Positions 20,255 to 28,704 of a DNA stretch of 64,000 nt are shown here, piece after piece (position 1 is the first letter of the stretch; every line of letters starts with the position of its first letter). The position numbers and the translations under genes are program-made. Source of the stretch: Actinomadura alba. GTDB lineage: Bacteria > Actinomycetota > Actinomycetes > Streptosporangiales > Streptosporangiaceae. Under the pieces are notes generated by a model. It had not been told where the DNA came from, searched no databases, and worked only from the letters and a program-made list of their open reading frames with translations. Location of the stretch: NCBI RefSeq assembly GCF_014323705.1, contig NZ_JABVEC010000040.1:1-64000 (forward strand), given 5' to 3'.

Positions 20255-21349
20255 GTGACACCGGATGGGCCCGTGACTTCGGGCGGGCGCATGACACCGG
20301 GCGGGCCGCCGGCCGACGGCGTACGGCCGGCCCGGCTCCGGCCGGCTCCGCTCGCCCTGGCCCTCGCCCTCCTCGTGGCCGTCGCCGCAGCGGGGGTGCT
20401 GACCGGAGCGGTCGGGCTCTCCCCGGCCGGCGTCGCGCGGGAACTGCTCGGCCAGATGCCGTTCATGCGCCTCGAGCCGGGGCTCACGCCGCTCGAACAC
20501 GAAATCCTGTTCCAGCTCCGGCTGCCCCGGGTACTGATGGGCGCGGCCGTCGGGGGGCTGCTCGCCATCGCCGGAGCCGGCTATCAGGGCGTCTTCCGCA
20601 ACCCCCTCGCCGACCCCTACCTGCTGGGAGCGGCCGCGGGCGCCGGGCTGGGCGCCACCCTGGTGATCGTGTTCGTTCCGGTCGGGACGTCGTACGGCAT
20701 TCCGCTCGCGGCGTTCGCGGGCGCCGTCGGCGGCGTGTTCCTCGCGTACGTGCTGGGCAGCACCACCGGCCGGGGCGGCGGCGCCGGCACCCTCGTGCTC
20801 GCGGGCGTGGCGGTCGCCTCCTTCCTGTCCGCGGTTCAGTCCTTCGTCCAGCAGGCGAAGGTCGAGGAACTGCAACGGATCTTCGCGTGGATCATGGGCG
20901 GCCTGGCCGGAGCCGACTGGGCCACCCTCGGCATGATCGCACCGTACGGCGCGGTCTCGACGGCGATCCTGCTGATGCACGGGCGGCTGCTGGACGTTCT
21001 CAGCGTCGGTGACGAGGAGGCCACGTCACTGGGCCTGTCGGCGACTCGGGTGCGCCTGATCGTGCTCGCGGCCGCCTCGATGGCGACCGCGTCCGCGGTG
21101 GCCGTGAGCGGGCTGGTCGGGTTCGTCGGCATCGTCGTGCCCCACCTGGTGCGCCGCCTGGCCGGTGGCTCCTACCGGATCGTGCTGCCGCTGTCGTTCA
21201 TCGTCGGCGCGGCCTTCCTCATGCTCGCCGACCTGGTGGCCCGTACGATCGTCGCCCCCGCGGAGCTGCCGCTCGGCGTGGTCACCGCCTTCGTAGGGGC
21301 GCCCTTCTTCATCGGCGTGCTGCGCGCCACCCGCAGGGTGGAGATGTGA
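20255..21349 (+). CDS. btuC: Cobalamin ABC permease BtuC
   Basis: 364 residues of the FecCD/BtuC family with about ten membrane helices: LRLPRVLMGAAVGGLLAIAG, NPLADPYLLGAAAGAGLGA, the coupling region GDEEATSLGLSATRVRLIVL and the last block GLVGFVGIVVPHLVRRL. The family usually has 320-350 residues. The first 30 are Pro/Gly-rich, so the ATG at 20291 may be the real start instead of the GTG at 20255. It overlaps btuD by 4 bp (GTGA). Confidence 0.95.
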   Translation: MTPDGPVTSGGRMTPGGPPADGVRPARLRPAPLALALALLVAVAAAGVLTGAVGLSPAGVARELLGQMPFMRLEPGLTPLEHEILFQLRLPRVLMGAAVGGLLAIAGAGYQGVFRNPLADPYLLGAAAGAGLGATLVIVFVPVGTSYGIPLAAFAGAVGGVFLAYVLGSTTGRGGGAGTLVLAGVAVASFLSAVQSFVQQAKVEELQRIFAWIMGGLAGADWATLGMIAPYGAVSTAILLMHGRLLDVLSVGDEEATSLGLSATRVRLIVLAAASMATASAVAVSGLVGFVGIVVPHLVRRLAGGSYRIVLPLSFIVGAAFLMLADLVARTIVAPAELPLGVVTAFVGAPFFIGVLRATRRVEM

Positions 21350-22113
21350 TCTCGGTACGTTCCCTCGACGTTGCCCTGGCCGGCCGGACGGTGCTGTCCG
21401 AGGTCGGGCTCGAGGCCCCGGCGGGGTCATGGCTCGCGGTGATCGGTCCCAACGGCGCGGGCAAGTCGACGCTGCTGCGCGCGATCGTCGGGCTGCTGCC
21501 GTACGGCGGCGACGTCATCGTCGACGGTCAGCCGGTACGGTCACTGCGGCCGCGGCAACGGGCCCGCCTGGTCGCCTACGCCCCGCAGAGCCCGGTGCTG
21601 CCCGCCGACATGACCGTGTTCGACTACACGCTGCTCGGCCGGGCGCCGTACATCCCCCACCTGGGCCGGGAGAGCAGGCACGACCGCGCGGTCGCGGGCG
21701 AGGTGCTGGAGCGGCTCGACCTCGATGACCTGGCCGGCCGGCCGATGGGGCAGTTGTCCGGCGGTGAGCGGCAGCGTGTCGTGCTCGCCCGCGCGCTCGC
21801 CCAGCGCACGCGGGTGCTCCTGCTGGACGAACCGACCACCGCGCTGGACCTCGGCCACCAGCAGCAGGTCATGGAGCTCGTGGACCGGCTGCGGCTGGCC
21901 GACGACCTCACCGTGGTGACGACCCTGCACGACCTGTCACTGGCCGGGCAGTACGCCGACAGCCTCGTGCTGCTCGCGGGCGGCCGGGTCGTGGCGGCCG
22001 GCCCGCCCGGCGAGGTGCTGACCGAAGAGGCCGTCGAGGCCCACTTCGGCGCCCGCGTGAGCGTCGCGCCGGGCCCGGACGGACGCCCGGCGATGACGCT
22101 GGTGCGGCCGTGA
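21346..22113 (+). CDS. btuD: Cobalamin ABC ATP-binding protein BtuD
   Basis: 255 residues. Walker A is GPNGAGKSTLL (about 33-43), the signature is LSGGERQRVVLARALAQ, Walker B is VLLLDEPTTALD and the switch His lies in TLHDLSLAG. It belongs to the FepC/BtuD group that powers BtuC-type permeases. The GTG start overlaps the btuC stop and the gene's own stop overlaps the cbiZ start, so the whole set is translationally coupled under the B12 riboswitch. Confidence 0.95.
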   Translation: MISVRSLDVALAGRTVLSEVGLEAPAGSWLAVIGPNGAGKSTLLRAIVGLLPYGGDVIVDGQPVRSLRPRQRARLVAYAPQSPVLPADMTVFDYTLLGRAPYIPHLGRESRHDRAVAGEVLERLDLDDLAGRPMGQLSGGERQRVVLARALAQRTRVLLLDEPTTALDLGHQQQVMELVDRLRLADDLTVVTTLHDLSLAGQYADSLVLLAGGRVVAAGPPGEVLTEEAVEAHFGARVSVAPGPDGRPAMTLVRP

Positions 22114-22811
22114 ACGTCGACGTGGTGTGGCGGCGTGAGGACGGCGTACGCCTGCCCGCGTCGGTGTGGCGGGCCGGCGACGGCTGGCGGATGATCTCTT
22201 CGGCGATGGTCGGCGGCGGCATCGGCCCGGCCGAGTGGGTGCTCAATGCGCAGGTCGCCGGTGGTTACGCGCGGCTCGACCCGATAACGCACCTCGCCGA
22301 ACTGGCATCGGAGTTCGGGCTCGCCGGGCCCGGTGTCGGCATGCTCACCGCCGCGGCGGTGGACCGGTTGGTGATCCGTGCCGATGAAGGGGTCGAGGCG
22401 GTCGCCACGGTGGGTCTCCGGGTGCCGACCTGGGCCGCGGCGCCGCCCGATGGCGTCGACCTCGAGTTCGCCCCCATCCGGGACGAGGCCGCGGCCGGCA
22501 CCGACGGTCCGCGGCCGGGCACGATCAACATCGTGGTGTCCGTGCCCGCGTCCCTCGGTGACGCCGCGCTCGTCAACGCGGTCGCCACGGTGACCGAGGC
22601 CAAGACGCAGGCGCTCCTCGACGCGGGCTACCACTGCAGCGGGACCGCCACCGACGCCGTCTGTGTGGCCGTGCGAACCGACGGGCCTGCGGATCCGTTC
22701 GGCGGCCCCCGCTCGCGGTGGGGCGCCAGGATCGCGCGGGCCGTCCACGCGGCGGTCCGCGAAGGCGCCGTCGACTACACCGCACAACTGCGGCGGCTCG
22801 CGGGCGGGTGA
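22110..22811 (+). CDS. cbiZ: Adenosylcobinamide amidohydrolase CbiZ
   Basis: 233 residues of the CbiZ family, recognised by GTINIVVSVPASLGDAALVN, TVTEAKTQALLDAG and GTATDAVCVAV. CbiZ cleaves the aminopropanol side chain of incomplete corrinoids, giving adenosylcobyric acid for re-assembly. Coupling to btuFCD points to salvage of imported corrinoids rather than simple B12 uptake. The GTG start overlaps the btuD stop by 4 bp. Its 3' end lies 41 bp from that of the convergent threonine aldolase gene. Confidence 0.92.
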   Translation: MNVDVVWRREDGVRLPASVWRAGDGWRMISSAMVGGGIGPAEWVLNAQVAGGYARLDPITHLAELASEFGLAGPGVGMLTAAAVDRLVIRADEGVEAVATVGLRVPTWAAAPPDGVDLEFAPIRDEAAAGTDGPRPGTINIVVSVPASLGDAALVNAVATVTEAKTQALLDAGYHCSGTATDAVCVAVRTDGPADPFGGPRSRWGARIARAVHAAVREGAVDYTAQLRRLAGG

Positions 22812-22852
22812 GCGCGCGCGGCCGGCCGGTTCGCCCGCTGCCGCCCGTCGGC

Positions 22853-23911
22853 TCAGCCGGCGGTCTCCTCGGCGAGCGCGGCGGCGAAGGCGTCGACGTC
22901 GGCCTCGGTGGTGTCGAAGGCGGTCATCAGCCGCGCCTCCCCGGTCCGCTCGTCCCAGGTGTAGAAACTGAACCGCTTGCGGACCCGGTCGGCGACGTCC
23001 GGCGGGATGACGGCGAAGACCGCGTTGGCCTGTACGGGGCGGACCACCGAGATCCCCGGCAGGTCGGCGATCGCGGTGGCGAGGCGCTGCGCCATCGCGT
23101 TCGAGTGCCGGGCGTTGCGCAGCCACAGGTCGCCCTCGAGGAGCGCGAGGAACTGGGCCGACACGAACCGCATCTTCGAGGCCAGTTGCGTGGCGGCCTT
23201 GCGGAGATACGTCACGCCACGTACGGCGTCCGGATTCAGCACCACGATCGCCTCGCCGAGCAGCAGCCCGTTCTTCGTGCCCCCGAACGACACCACGTCG
23301 ACACCGGCGTCCGTGGTGAACGCGCGCAGCGGGAGGTCGAGCGAGGCGGCGGCGTTGGCGAGGCGGGCCCCGTCGACGTGGACGAGCATGCCGAGGTCAT
23401 GGGCGTGCGCGCAGATCGCCGCGATCTCCTCGGCGGTGTAGACGGTACCGAGCTCGGTGCTCTGGGTGAGCGACACCGCCTGCGGCTGGGCGTGGCGCTC
23501 GTCGGCCATGCCCCGCACCCGGGCGGTGATCAGCTCCGGCGTCAGCTTGGCGTGGACCGCGTCGACCGGGAGCAGCTTCAGCCCGGCGACCTTCTCGGGG
23601 GCGCCGCACTCGTCGAGGTTGAGGTGCGCGTCCTCGGTGCAGACGACGGCTCCCCACCGGTCGCACATCGCCTGCAGCCCGACCACGTTGGCGCCGGTGC
23701 CGTTGAACACCGGGTAGACCTCGGTGCGCTCGCCGAAGTGGTCGCGGAACACCTCCCTCAGCCGGGCGGTGTAGACGTCGTCCCCGTACGCCGCCTGGTG
23801 GCCCTCGTTGGCGGCCCCCAGCGCCGCGAGCACCTCGGGATGGACACCGGCGTGGTTGTCGCTGGCGAATCCGCGTACGTCGGGGTTGTGGCGGGTGGTC
23901 CCGCCGGTCAC
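22853..23911 (-). CDS. ltaE: Low-specificity threonine aldolase
   Basis: 352 residues of a fold-type I PLP enzyme. The PLP lysine lies in VVSFGGTKNGLLLGEA, the cofactor Asp in LVHVDGARLANAAA, and the N-terminal FASDNHAGVHPEVLAAL is diagnostic. It would split threonine or allo-threonine into glycine and acetaldehyde. The GTG at 23911 overlaps the stop of the upstream SDR gene as GTGA; the frame is open further upstream but that is inside the SDR gene. Translationally coupled to it. Confidence 0.93.
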   Translation of the reverse strand: MTGGTTRHNPDVRGFASDNHAGVHPEVLAALGAANEGHQAAYGDDVYTARLREVFRDHFGERTEVYPVFNGTGANVVGLQAMCDRWGAVVCTEDAHLNLDECGAPEKVAGLKLLPVDAVHAKLTPELITARVRGMADERHAQPQAVSLTQSTELGTVYTAEEIAAICAHAHDLGMLVHVDGARLANAAASLDLPLRAFTTDAGVDVVSFGGTKNGLLLGEAIVVLNPDAVRGVTYLRKAATQLASKMRFVSAQFLALLEGDLWLRNARHSNAMAQRLATAIADLPGISVVRPVQANAVFAVIPPDVADRVRKRFSFYTWDERTGEARLMTAFDTTEADVDAFAAALAEETAG

Positions 23912-24591
23912 TCGGTCAGCCACAGGCGCTTTCCGTTCAGTTCGTCTGCGGGCCGGTCCCACAGGCCCGCGATGGTGCTCGCCAGGTCGTCGACGTGCGT
24001 GTGACCCGGCCAGTCCGCTTTCCGCTCCAGCATGGCATCGGTCAGCAGCGCCTTGACGACCAGGATCGTCGCCGCCGCGGGCGTGTGCCGGAAGGAGTCG
24101 GCGAGCGCCAGCGTCCACGCCTCGGCGGCGGCCTTGGCGGCGGCGTAGGCGGCGTTGCCCTGGGTCGGCGCGCCCGCCGCGGGCTGCGACACGATGACGG
24201 CCCGGCCGTGCGGCGCCTCGCGCAGGGCCTCGTGGAAGGCCAGCGTCGTGTGCTGGAGCGTACGGACGAGCAGGTCGTGCAGCAGCGCCCAGTCGGCCAG
24301 GTCGGTGTCGCCGAAGGTCTCCCCGCCGCGCCAGCCGCCGACCAGATGCACCAGCCCGTCGACCCGCCCGTGGGTCTTCATCACCTCGGCCGCCCACGCG
24401 CGGGTGGCGCCCTCGTCCAGCAGATCGACCACGGCGGAGGCGATGCGCCCCGTGTCCGAGCCCGCGTCGTCCCAGGTCTGCGGCCGCACGTCGGCCGCCA
24501 CGACCCGCGCGCCCGCCGAGGCGAGCCGCCGTACGACCGCCCGTCCCGCAGGGCCGCCCGCTCCGGCGACCACGATCACAGCGTCATCCAT
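23908..24591 (-). CDS. SDR-family oxidoreductase
   Basis: 227 residues of a short-chain dehydrogenase. The nucleotide-binding motif reads VVAGAGGPAGRAVVRRLASA, a variant of TGxxxGxG, and the catalytic stretch is VIVSQPAA followed by GNAAYAAAKAAAE (YxxxK). The substrate cannot be read. It precedes and overlaps the threonine aldolase gene, suggesting a shared operon and perhaps shared metabolism of the aldehyde, which is inference. Confidence 0.87.
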   Translation of the reverse strand: MDDAVIVVAGAGGPAGRAVVRRLASAGARVVAADVRPQTWDDAGSDTGRIASAVVDLLDEGATRAWAAEVMKTHGRVDGLVHLVGGWRGGETFGDTDLADWALLHDLLVRTLQHTTLAFHEALREAPHGRAVIVSQPAAGAPTQGNAAYAAAKAAAEAWTLALADSFRHTPAAATILVVKALLTDAMLERKADWPGHTHVDDLASTIAGLWDRPADELNGKRLWLTE

Positions 24592-24665
24592 GCCCACCGT
24601 GATATCAGGTTCCGCCACGAGCGACGCACTCGGTGCCCCTCCGGGCCGCCGGCGGGGCGGAGCGG

Positions 24666-25697
24666 TCAGAACACCGAGATGTGCACGTGGTCGTAGTGGT
24701 TCGCGGTGATTCCGCCGCGGTTCTCCATGGCCCGCCAGCCGGGGTTGCGCATGTCGTAGATCCGCTGCCGCCAGATGACGTACTTGAGCCCGAGCCGTGA
24801 CGCGTTGCTGATGACGTGCTGCGCGACGCTGTCGCCGTGCGCCGTGGCGCTCGCGCTCGGCATGCTGCCGCCGGTGCTCTCCATGAAGTCGCACGCCCGG
24901 CCGGACCCGTGGTCCTGGGGGTCGCCCGCCCGGTAGCAGCCGATGGCGGGGAACGCGCCGAACTTGCCGTCGACCTCCAGCAGCACGGTGCGCATGCGCG
25001 CGGTCATGGTGTTGCCGATGATGGTCGACTTCGCGCCCGAGGCCGCACCGTCGGGGCGCCCGCCGCCGGACGGCGCGGCCGCCTGCCTCGTCGGCGTCTC
25101 CGGCTTGTACTTGGCCAGCAGCTTCTTGACGCGGGTGCGCTGCCCCTCCAGCTCGTCGACCTCCTTGCGGACCTTGTCGATCCGGGTCTGCGCGGCCTTG
25201 CGGCTCTGCTCGGCGCCGGCCGCCAGGGTCGTGAGGGCGCGCACCTGCTGGGCGTTGTCGCGCGCGAGATACTCCACCATGTCCGCGCCGGCGGAGCCGC
25301 CCGCCTGTGGTGCGCTGAGCAGCGCGGCGGCGGAGTCGAAACCGCCTCTCATGTACGACGAGGCCGCCAGCCTGCGGATCTCTTCGCGTGCCTTCTCCAA
25401 GGCCTCGCCGGTCCGCTCGGCCTCATCGGTGGCGCGCTGGGCGGACTTCTTCGCGTCGCCGAGGGTCTCCAGGTCGCCGCGGTACTCCTTCTCGAGGGCG
25501 TCGGCGCGCTTCTTGAGGTCCTTGAACGTCTTCGCCGGGTCAGGGGCGGCCGACGGCAGCGGCGCGGCCGCGATCGGAGGCTGCGCCAGACCCGGTGAGA
25601 CGGGCGGCAGCAGCAGGGCCGCCGCCGCGACGGCGAGGGCCGCGGCGCCTCGGCGGCTCCAGGTGAGTGCTCGGCGGGGGGCGTGGGGGGTGACCAC
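24666..25697 (-). CDS. Secreted coiled-coil protein with ARB-07466-type C-terminal domain
   Basis: 343 residues starting at GTG 25697 (AAGGAG six bases upstream). The signal peptide spans about 1-38 (cleavage after GLAQ). Residues 55-200 form two long coiled coils (DLKKRADALEKEYRGDLETL; QTRIDKVRKEVDELEGQRTR). A Pro/Gly linker follows, then a C-terminal domain of about 125 residues with GCYRAGDPQDHGSGRACDFM, LKYVIWRQRIYDM and NHYDHVHISVF. This His/Asp pattern is common at the end of secreted actinobacterial NlpC/RipA-like proteins and may bind or cleave cell wall. Not a proven peptidase. Confidence 0.85.
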   Translation of the reverse strand: MVTPHAPRRALTWSRRGAAALAVAAAALLLPPVSPGLAQPPIAAAPLPSAAPDPAKTFKDLKKRADALEKEYRGDLETLGDAKKSAQRATDEAERTGEALEKAREEIRRLAASSYMRGGFDSAAALLSAPQAGGSAGADMVEYLARDNAQQVRALTTLAAGAEQSRKAAQTRIDKVRKEVDELEGQRTRVKKLLAKYKPETPTRQAAAPSGGGRPDGAASGAKSTIIGNTMTARMRTVLLEVDGKFGAFPAIGCYRAGDPQDHGSGRACDFMESTGGSMPSASATAHGDSVAQHVISNASRLGLKYVIWRQRIYDMRNPGWRAMENRGGITANHYDHVHISVF

Positions 25698-25787
25698 GTA
25701 CGCTCCTTGTTTGTTTTCACTTGGCCGGTCAGCAGGAGAGGTACTTGGACGTGCCTCACATTAGGGGCAAATCACCACAAGGGTTGA

Positions 25788-25809
25788 CCGAAGTACCAAA
25801 TACCTTCGG
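25788..25809. promoter_or_regulatory. Operator candidate upstream of pca operon
   Basis: CCGAAG-N10-CTTCGG is a perfect 6-bp inverted repeat, about 90 bp before pcaI and next to TTGACC, in the divergent gap between the coiled-coil gene and the pca operon. PcaR (IclR type) or a global regulator might bind here. Role inferred. Confidence 0.4.
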
Positions 25810-25899
25810 ACCCTCCCGGCGTCCCTTCCGCTGGACGGAAGCCCGTGCCCGCCTCGGCCGGTGGCTCTGCCACGGTGGTCCCATGGACAGGCTGCACTC

Positions 25900-26646
25900 A
25901 TGAACAAGGTCGTCGGGTCCGCGGCGGAGGCGGTGGCGGACGTCACGGACGGCGCCTCGATGGCGGTGGGCGGCTTCGGCCTCTGCGGGGTTCCGACCGT
26001 GCTGATCGAGGCTCTGTACGAGCGGGGCACCACGCGGCTCTCCGTGGTCTCCAACAACTGCGGCGTGGCGGGCCGGGGCCTCGGGCGGCTGCTCGCCGCC
26101 GGCCGGATCGCCCGTGCGACCGGCTCGTACATCGGGGAGAACAAGGAGCTCGCCCGGCAGTACCTCGCGGGCGACATCGAGGTCGAGCTGACGCCTCAGG
26201 GCACGCTGGCCGAGCGGCTGCGGGCCGGGGGATGCGGCATCCCGGCCTTCTACACCCCCGCCGGGGTGGGCACCCAGGTCGCCTCGGGCGGGCTGCCGTG
26301 GCGTTACGCGCCGGACGGCGGCGTCGCCGTCGCCTCGCCCGCCAAGGAGGTGCGCGAGTTCGACGGCCGCTCCTACGTCATGGAGCACGGGATCACCACG
26401 GACTTCGCCCTGGTGCGCGCCGCGCGCGGCGACCGCTTCGGCAACCTGGTGTTCGACAAGGCGGCCCGCAACTTCAACCCGCTGTGCGCGATGGCCGGCC
26501 GGGTCACGATCGCCGAGGTCGAGGAGCTGACCGAGCTCGACCCGGGCGAGGTGCACATTCCGGGCGTCTTCGTCCAGCGGGTGGTGGTGCTCACTCCTGA
26601 GCAGGCCGCGGACAAGTACATCGAGAAGAGGACAGTGCGCTCCTGA
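25900..26646 (+). CDS. pcaI: 3-oxoadipate CoA-transferase subunit A
   Basis: 248 residues from the ATG at 25900 (MNKVVGSAAEAVADV). The family block ASMAVGGFGLCGVPTVLIEAL and the later FYTPAGVGTQVASGG and KAARNFNPLCAMAGRVTIAE mark the alpha subunit of class I CoA transferases. With PcaJ it moves CoA from succinyl-CoA to 3-oxoadipate, the penultimate step of the beta-ketoadipate pathway. It is first in the pca operon; pcaJ follows after 80 bp. ScoA-type acetoacetate transferase is the alternative, but context favours PcaI. Confidence 0.9.
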   Translation: MNKVVGSAAEAVADVTDGASMAVGGFGLCGVPTVLIEALYERGTTRLSVVSNNCGVAGRGLGRLLAAGRIARATGSYIGENKELARQYLAGDIEVELTPQGTLAERLRAGGCGIPAFYTPAGVGTQVASGGLPWRYAPDGGVAVASPAKEVREFDGRSYVMEHGITTDFALVRAARGDRFGNLVFDKAARNFNPLCAMAGRVTIAEVEELTELDPGEVHIPGVFVQRVVVLTPEQAADKYIEKRTVRS

Positions 26647-26726
26647 ACCGGGCATGGGACGGGCGAGGGCCGGTGCCGTTCGGCACAGACCGGAGCGGGT
26701 GAGCGAGTGAGAAGGACGGGCGACCG

Positions 26727-27449
26727 ATGAGCTGGACGAGGGACGAGATCGCCGCCAGGGCCGCGGCCGAACTGCCCGACGGCGCGTACGTGAACCTCGG
26801 GATCGGGCTGCCCACGCTGATCCCTGGACACATCCCGCCGAACGTGCACGTCGTGGTGCACTCCGAGAACGGCGTGCTCGGCGTCGGCCCGTACCCCACC
26901 GAGGACGAGCTCGACCCCGACCTGGTCAACGCCGGCAAGGAGACCGTCACCGTGCTCCCGGGGGCGGCCTTCTTCGACTCCGCGCTGTCGTTCGGCATGA
27001 TCCGCGGCGGCCACATCGACGTCGCCGTCCTGGGCGCCATGCAGGTCTCGGCCCGCGGGGATCTGGCGAACTGGGCGGTGCCCGGCAAGATGATCAAGGG
27101 GATGGGCGGCGCGATGGACCTCGTGCACGGCGCCCGCAGGGTCATCGTGGTGATGGAGCACACCGCCAGGGACGGCAGCCCCAAGATCGTCACAGAGTGC
27201 ACCTTGCCGCTGACCGGTGCCGCGTGCGTACAGCGGATCATCACAGACCTCGCCGTCCTCGATGTGACGCCCGACGGGCTGGTCCTCGTCGAGACCGCAC
27301 CCGGCGTGACCGAGGCCGACGTGCGCGACCGTACGGAGGCCCCGTTCCGTACGGAGGCCCAGTTCTTTACGGAGGCCCCGTTCCGTACGGAGGCCGGGTC
27401 CCGTACGGAGGCCCGCGTTCACACCGGCCGGGCGGCGGCAGCAGAATGA
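26727..27449 (+). CDS. pcaJ: 3-oxoadipate CoA-transferase subunit B
   Basis: 240 residues. The catalytic glutamate lies in VVVHSENGVLGVG (about residue 50), with LGIGLPTLIPGHIPPNVHV before it and GGAMDLVHGARRVIVVMEHT after it. The last 45 residues are odd: the usual TEAPFR end is expanded into five six-residue units by an 18-bp tandem repeat, then RVHTGRAAAAE. The ATG has no close perfect ribosome site but gives a normal N-terminus. Its stop overlaps ATGA at the head of pcaH. Confidence 0.92.
   Translation: MSWTRDEIAARAAAELPDGAYVNLGIGLPTLIPGHIPPNVHVVVHSENGVLGVGPYPTEDELDPDLVNAGKETVTVLPGAAFFDSALSFGMIRGGHIDVAVLGAMQVSARGDLANWAVPGKMIKGMGGAMDLVHGARRVIVVMEHTARDGSPKIVTECTLPLTGAACVQRIITDLAVLDVTPDGLVLVETAPGVTEADVRDRTEAPFRTEAQFFTEAPFRTEAGSRTEARVHTGRAAAAE
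27327..27416 (+). repeat. 18-bp tandem repeat inside the pcaJ 3' end
   Basis: Five 18-bp units share CGTACGGAGGCC and encode DRTEAP, FRTEAQ, FFTEAP, FRTEAG and SRTEAR. The repeat lengthens the PcaJ C-terminus and keeps the frame. Confidence 0.85.
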
Positions 27450-27469
27450 CCCTTGACCAGGGAGATCTC

Positions 27470-28144
27470 ATGGCAACCGACCCGCACCCGCCCTATCTCA
27501 GCCCGGGCTACAAGAGCACGGCACTGCGCGCCCCGGCCCGGCCGCTGCCGATGCCGAAGCTCGGTCCCGACGCGATCGAACTGACCGGGCCGGTCTTCGG
27601 TCACCAGGAGCTCGGGGCGCTCGACCACGATCTCACCCGGCAGCACGCCGGCGAGCCGATGGGCGAGCGCATCATCGTGACCGGACGGGTACTGGACTCA
27701 CGCGGGCGCCCGGTGCGAGGCGCGCTGGTGGAGGTCTGGCAGACCAACGCGGCCGGCCGCTACGTCCACCTCGTCGACCAGCATCCGGCGCCGCTCGACC
27801 CGAACTTCACCGGCGCGGGTCGCTGCCTCACCGACGGCGAGGGACGCTACCGGTTCGTGACGATCAAGCCGGGTGCCTACCCGTGGCGCAACCACCACAA
27901 CGCGTGGCGGCCGGCCCACATCCACTTCTCGGTGTTCGGCACCGCGTTCACCCAGCGGCTCGTCACCCAGATGTACTTTCCCGGCGACCCGCTGTTCGCC
28001 CATGACCCGATCTTCCAGTCGATCCCGGACGAGCGTGCGCGGGAACGGCTCGTCGCGCGGTTCGACCTGGACACCACGGTCCCCGAATGGGCGCTCGGCT
28101 ACCAGTGGGACATCGTCCTCGACGCCACGCCGATGGAGGCATGA
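27470..28144 (+). CDS. pcaH: Protocatechuate 3,4-dioxygenase beta subunit
   Basis: 224 residues from the ATG at 27470, which has GGGAGA at good spacing; the ATG at 27446, overlapping the pcaJ stop, would add eight residues. The Fe(III) ligand region reads GAYPWRNHHNAWRPAHIHFS, holding a Tyr and two His, and the second Tyr is expected in the preceding GRYRF or AGRYVH region. The fold start VTGRVLDSRGRPVRGALVEV is typical. It cleaves protocatechuate to 3-carboxy-cis,cis-muconate together with PcaG. Confidence 0.95.
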   Translation: MATDPHPPYLSPGYKSTALRAPARPLPMPKLGPDAIELTGPVFGHQELGALDHDLTRQHAGEPMGERIIVTGRVLDSRGRPVRGALVEVWQTNAAGRYVHLVDQHPAPLDPNFTGAGRCLTDGEGRYRFVTIKPGAYPWRNHHNAWRPAHIHFSVFGTAFTQRLVTQMYFPGDPLFAHDPIFQSIPDERARERLVARFDLDTTVPEWALGYQWDIVLDATPMEA

Positions 28145-28704
28145 TGGAGACCGGCCACGAGACCCTTCCCGTCACGCCCTCGCAGACGGTCGGCCCGTTC
28201 TTCGGCTACGCGCTTCCCTATGACGACGGCCCGCGAGTGGCGCCGCAGTGGCACCCGGACGCCATCACCCTGCGGGGCACCGTGCTCGACGGGGCGGGCG
28301 ATCCGCTGCCGGACGCGATCCTGGAGATCTGGCAGGCGGACGCCGACGGCACCGTACCGAGTGGCGAGGGCGGGCTGCTCCGGGCCGGTCACGGCTTCTC
28401 CGGTTTCGGCCGGTGCCCCACCGACTCGGCCGGGCGCTACTGGTTCTCCACGGTCAAGCCGGGACCGGTCGGCGGCGCCGCGCCGTACATCGCGGTGCTC
28501 GTCTTCGCCAGGGGACTGCTCAAGCCGGTGGCGACCCGTCTCTACTTCCCCGAGGAGACCGAGGCCAACGCGGCCGACCCGGTGCTGTCGGCGGTCGACG
28601 CCGAGCGGCGCGGCACGCTCGTCGCGCAGCGTGAGAACGACGGCGGCTACCGCTTCGACATCCGTCTCCAGGGTGACGGGGAGACGGTGTTCTTTGCCTC
28701 CTGA
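28141..28704 (+). CDS. pcaG: Protocatechuate 3,4-dioxygenase alpha subunit
   Basis: 187 residues. It begins with TPSQTVGPFFGYALPYD, diagnostic of the intradiol dioxygenase alpha chain, and has LRGTVLDGAGDPLPDAILEI and FGRCPTDSAGRYWFSTVKPG. As in other alpha chains, the iron-ligand set is incomplete: the PYIAVLVFARGLL segment replaces the PAHIHFS segment of PcaH. The ATG overlaps the pcaH stop (ATGA). Forms the heteromeric dioxygenase with PcaH. Confidence 0.95.
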   Translation: MMETGHETLPVTPSQTVGPFFGYALPYDDGPRVAPQWHPDAITLRGTVLDGAGDPLPDAILEIWQADADGTVPSGEGGLLRAGHGFSGFGRCPTDSAGRYWFSTVKPGPVGGAAPYIAVLVFARGLLKPVATRLYFPEETEANAADPVLSAVDAERRGTLVAQRENDGGYRFDIRLQGDGETVFFAS

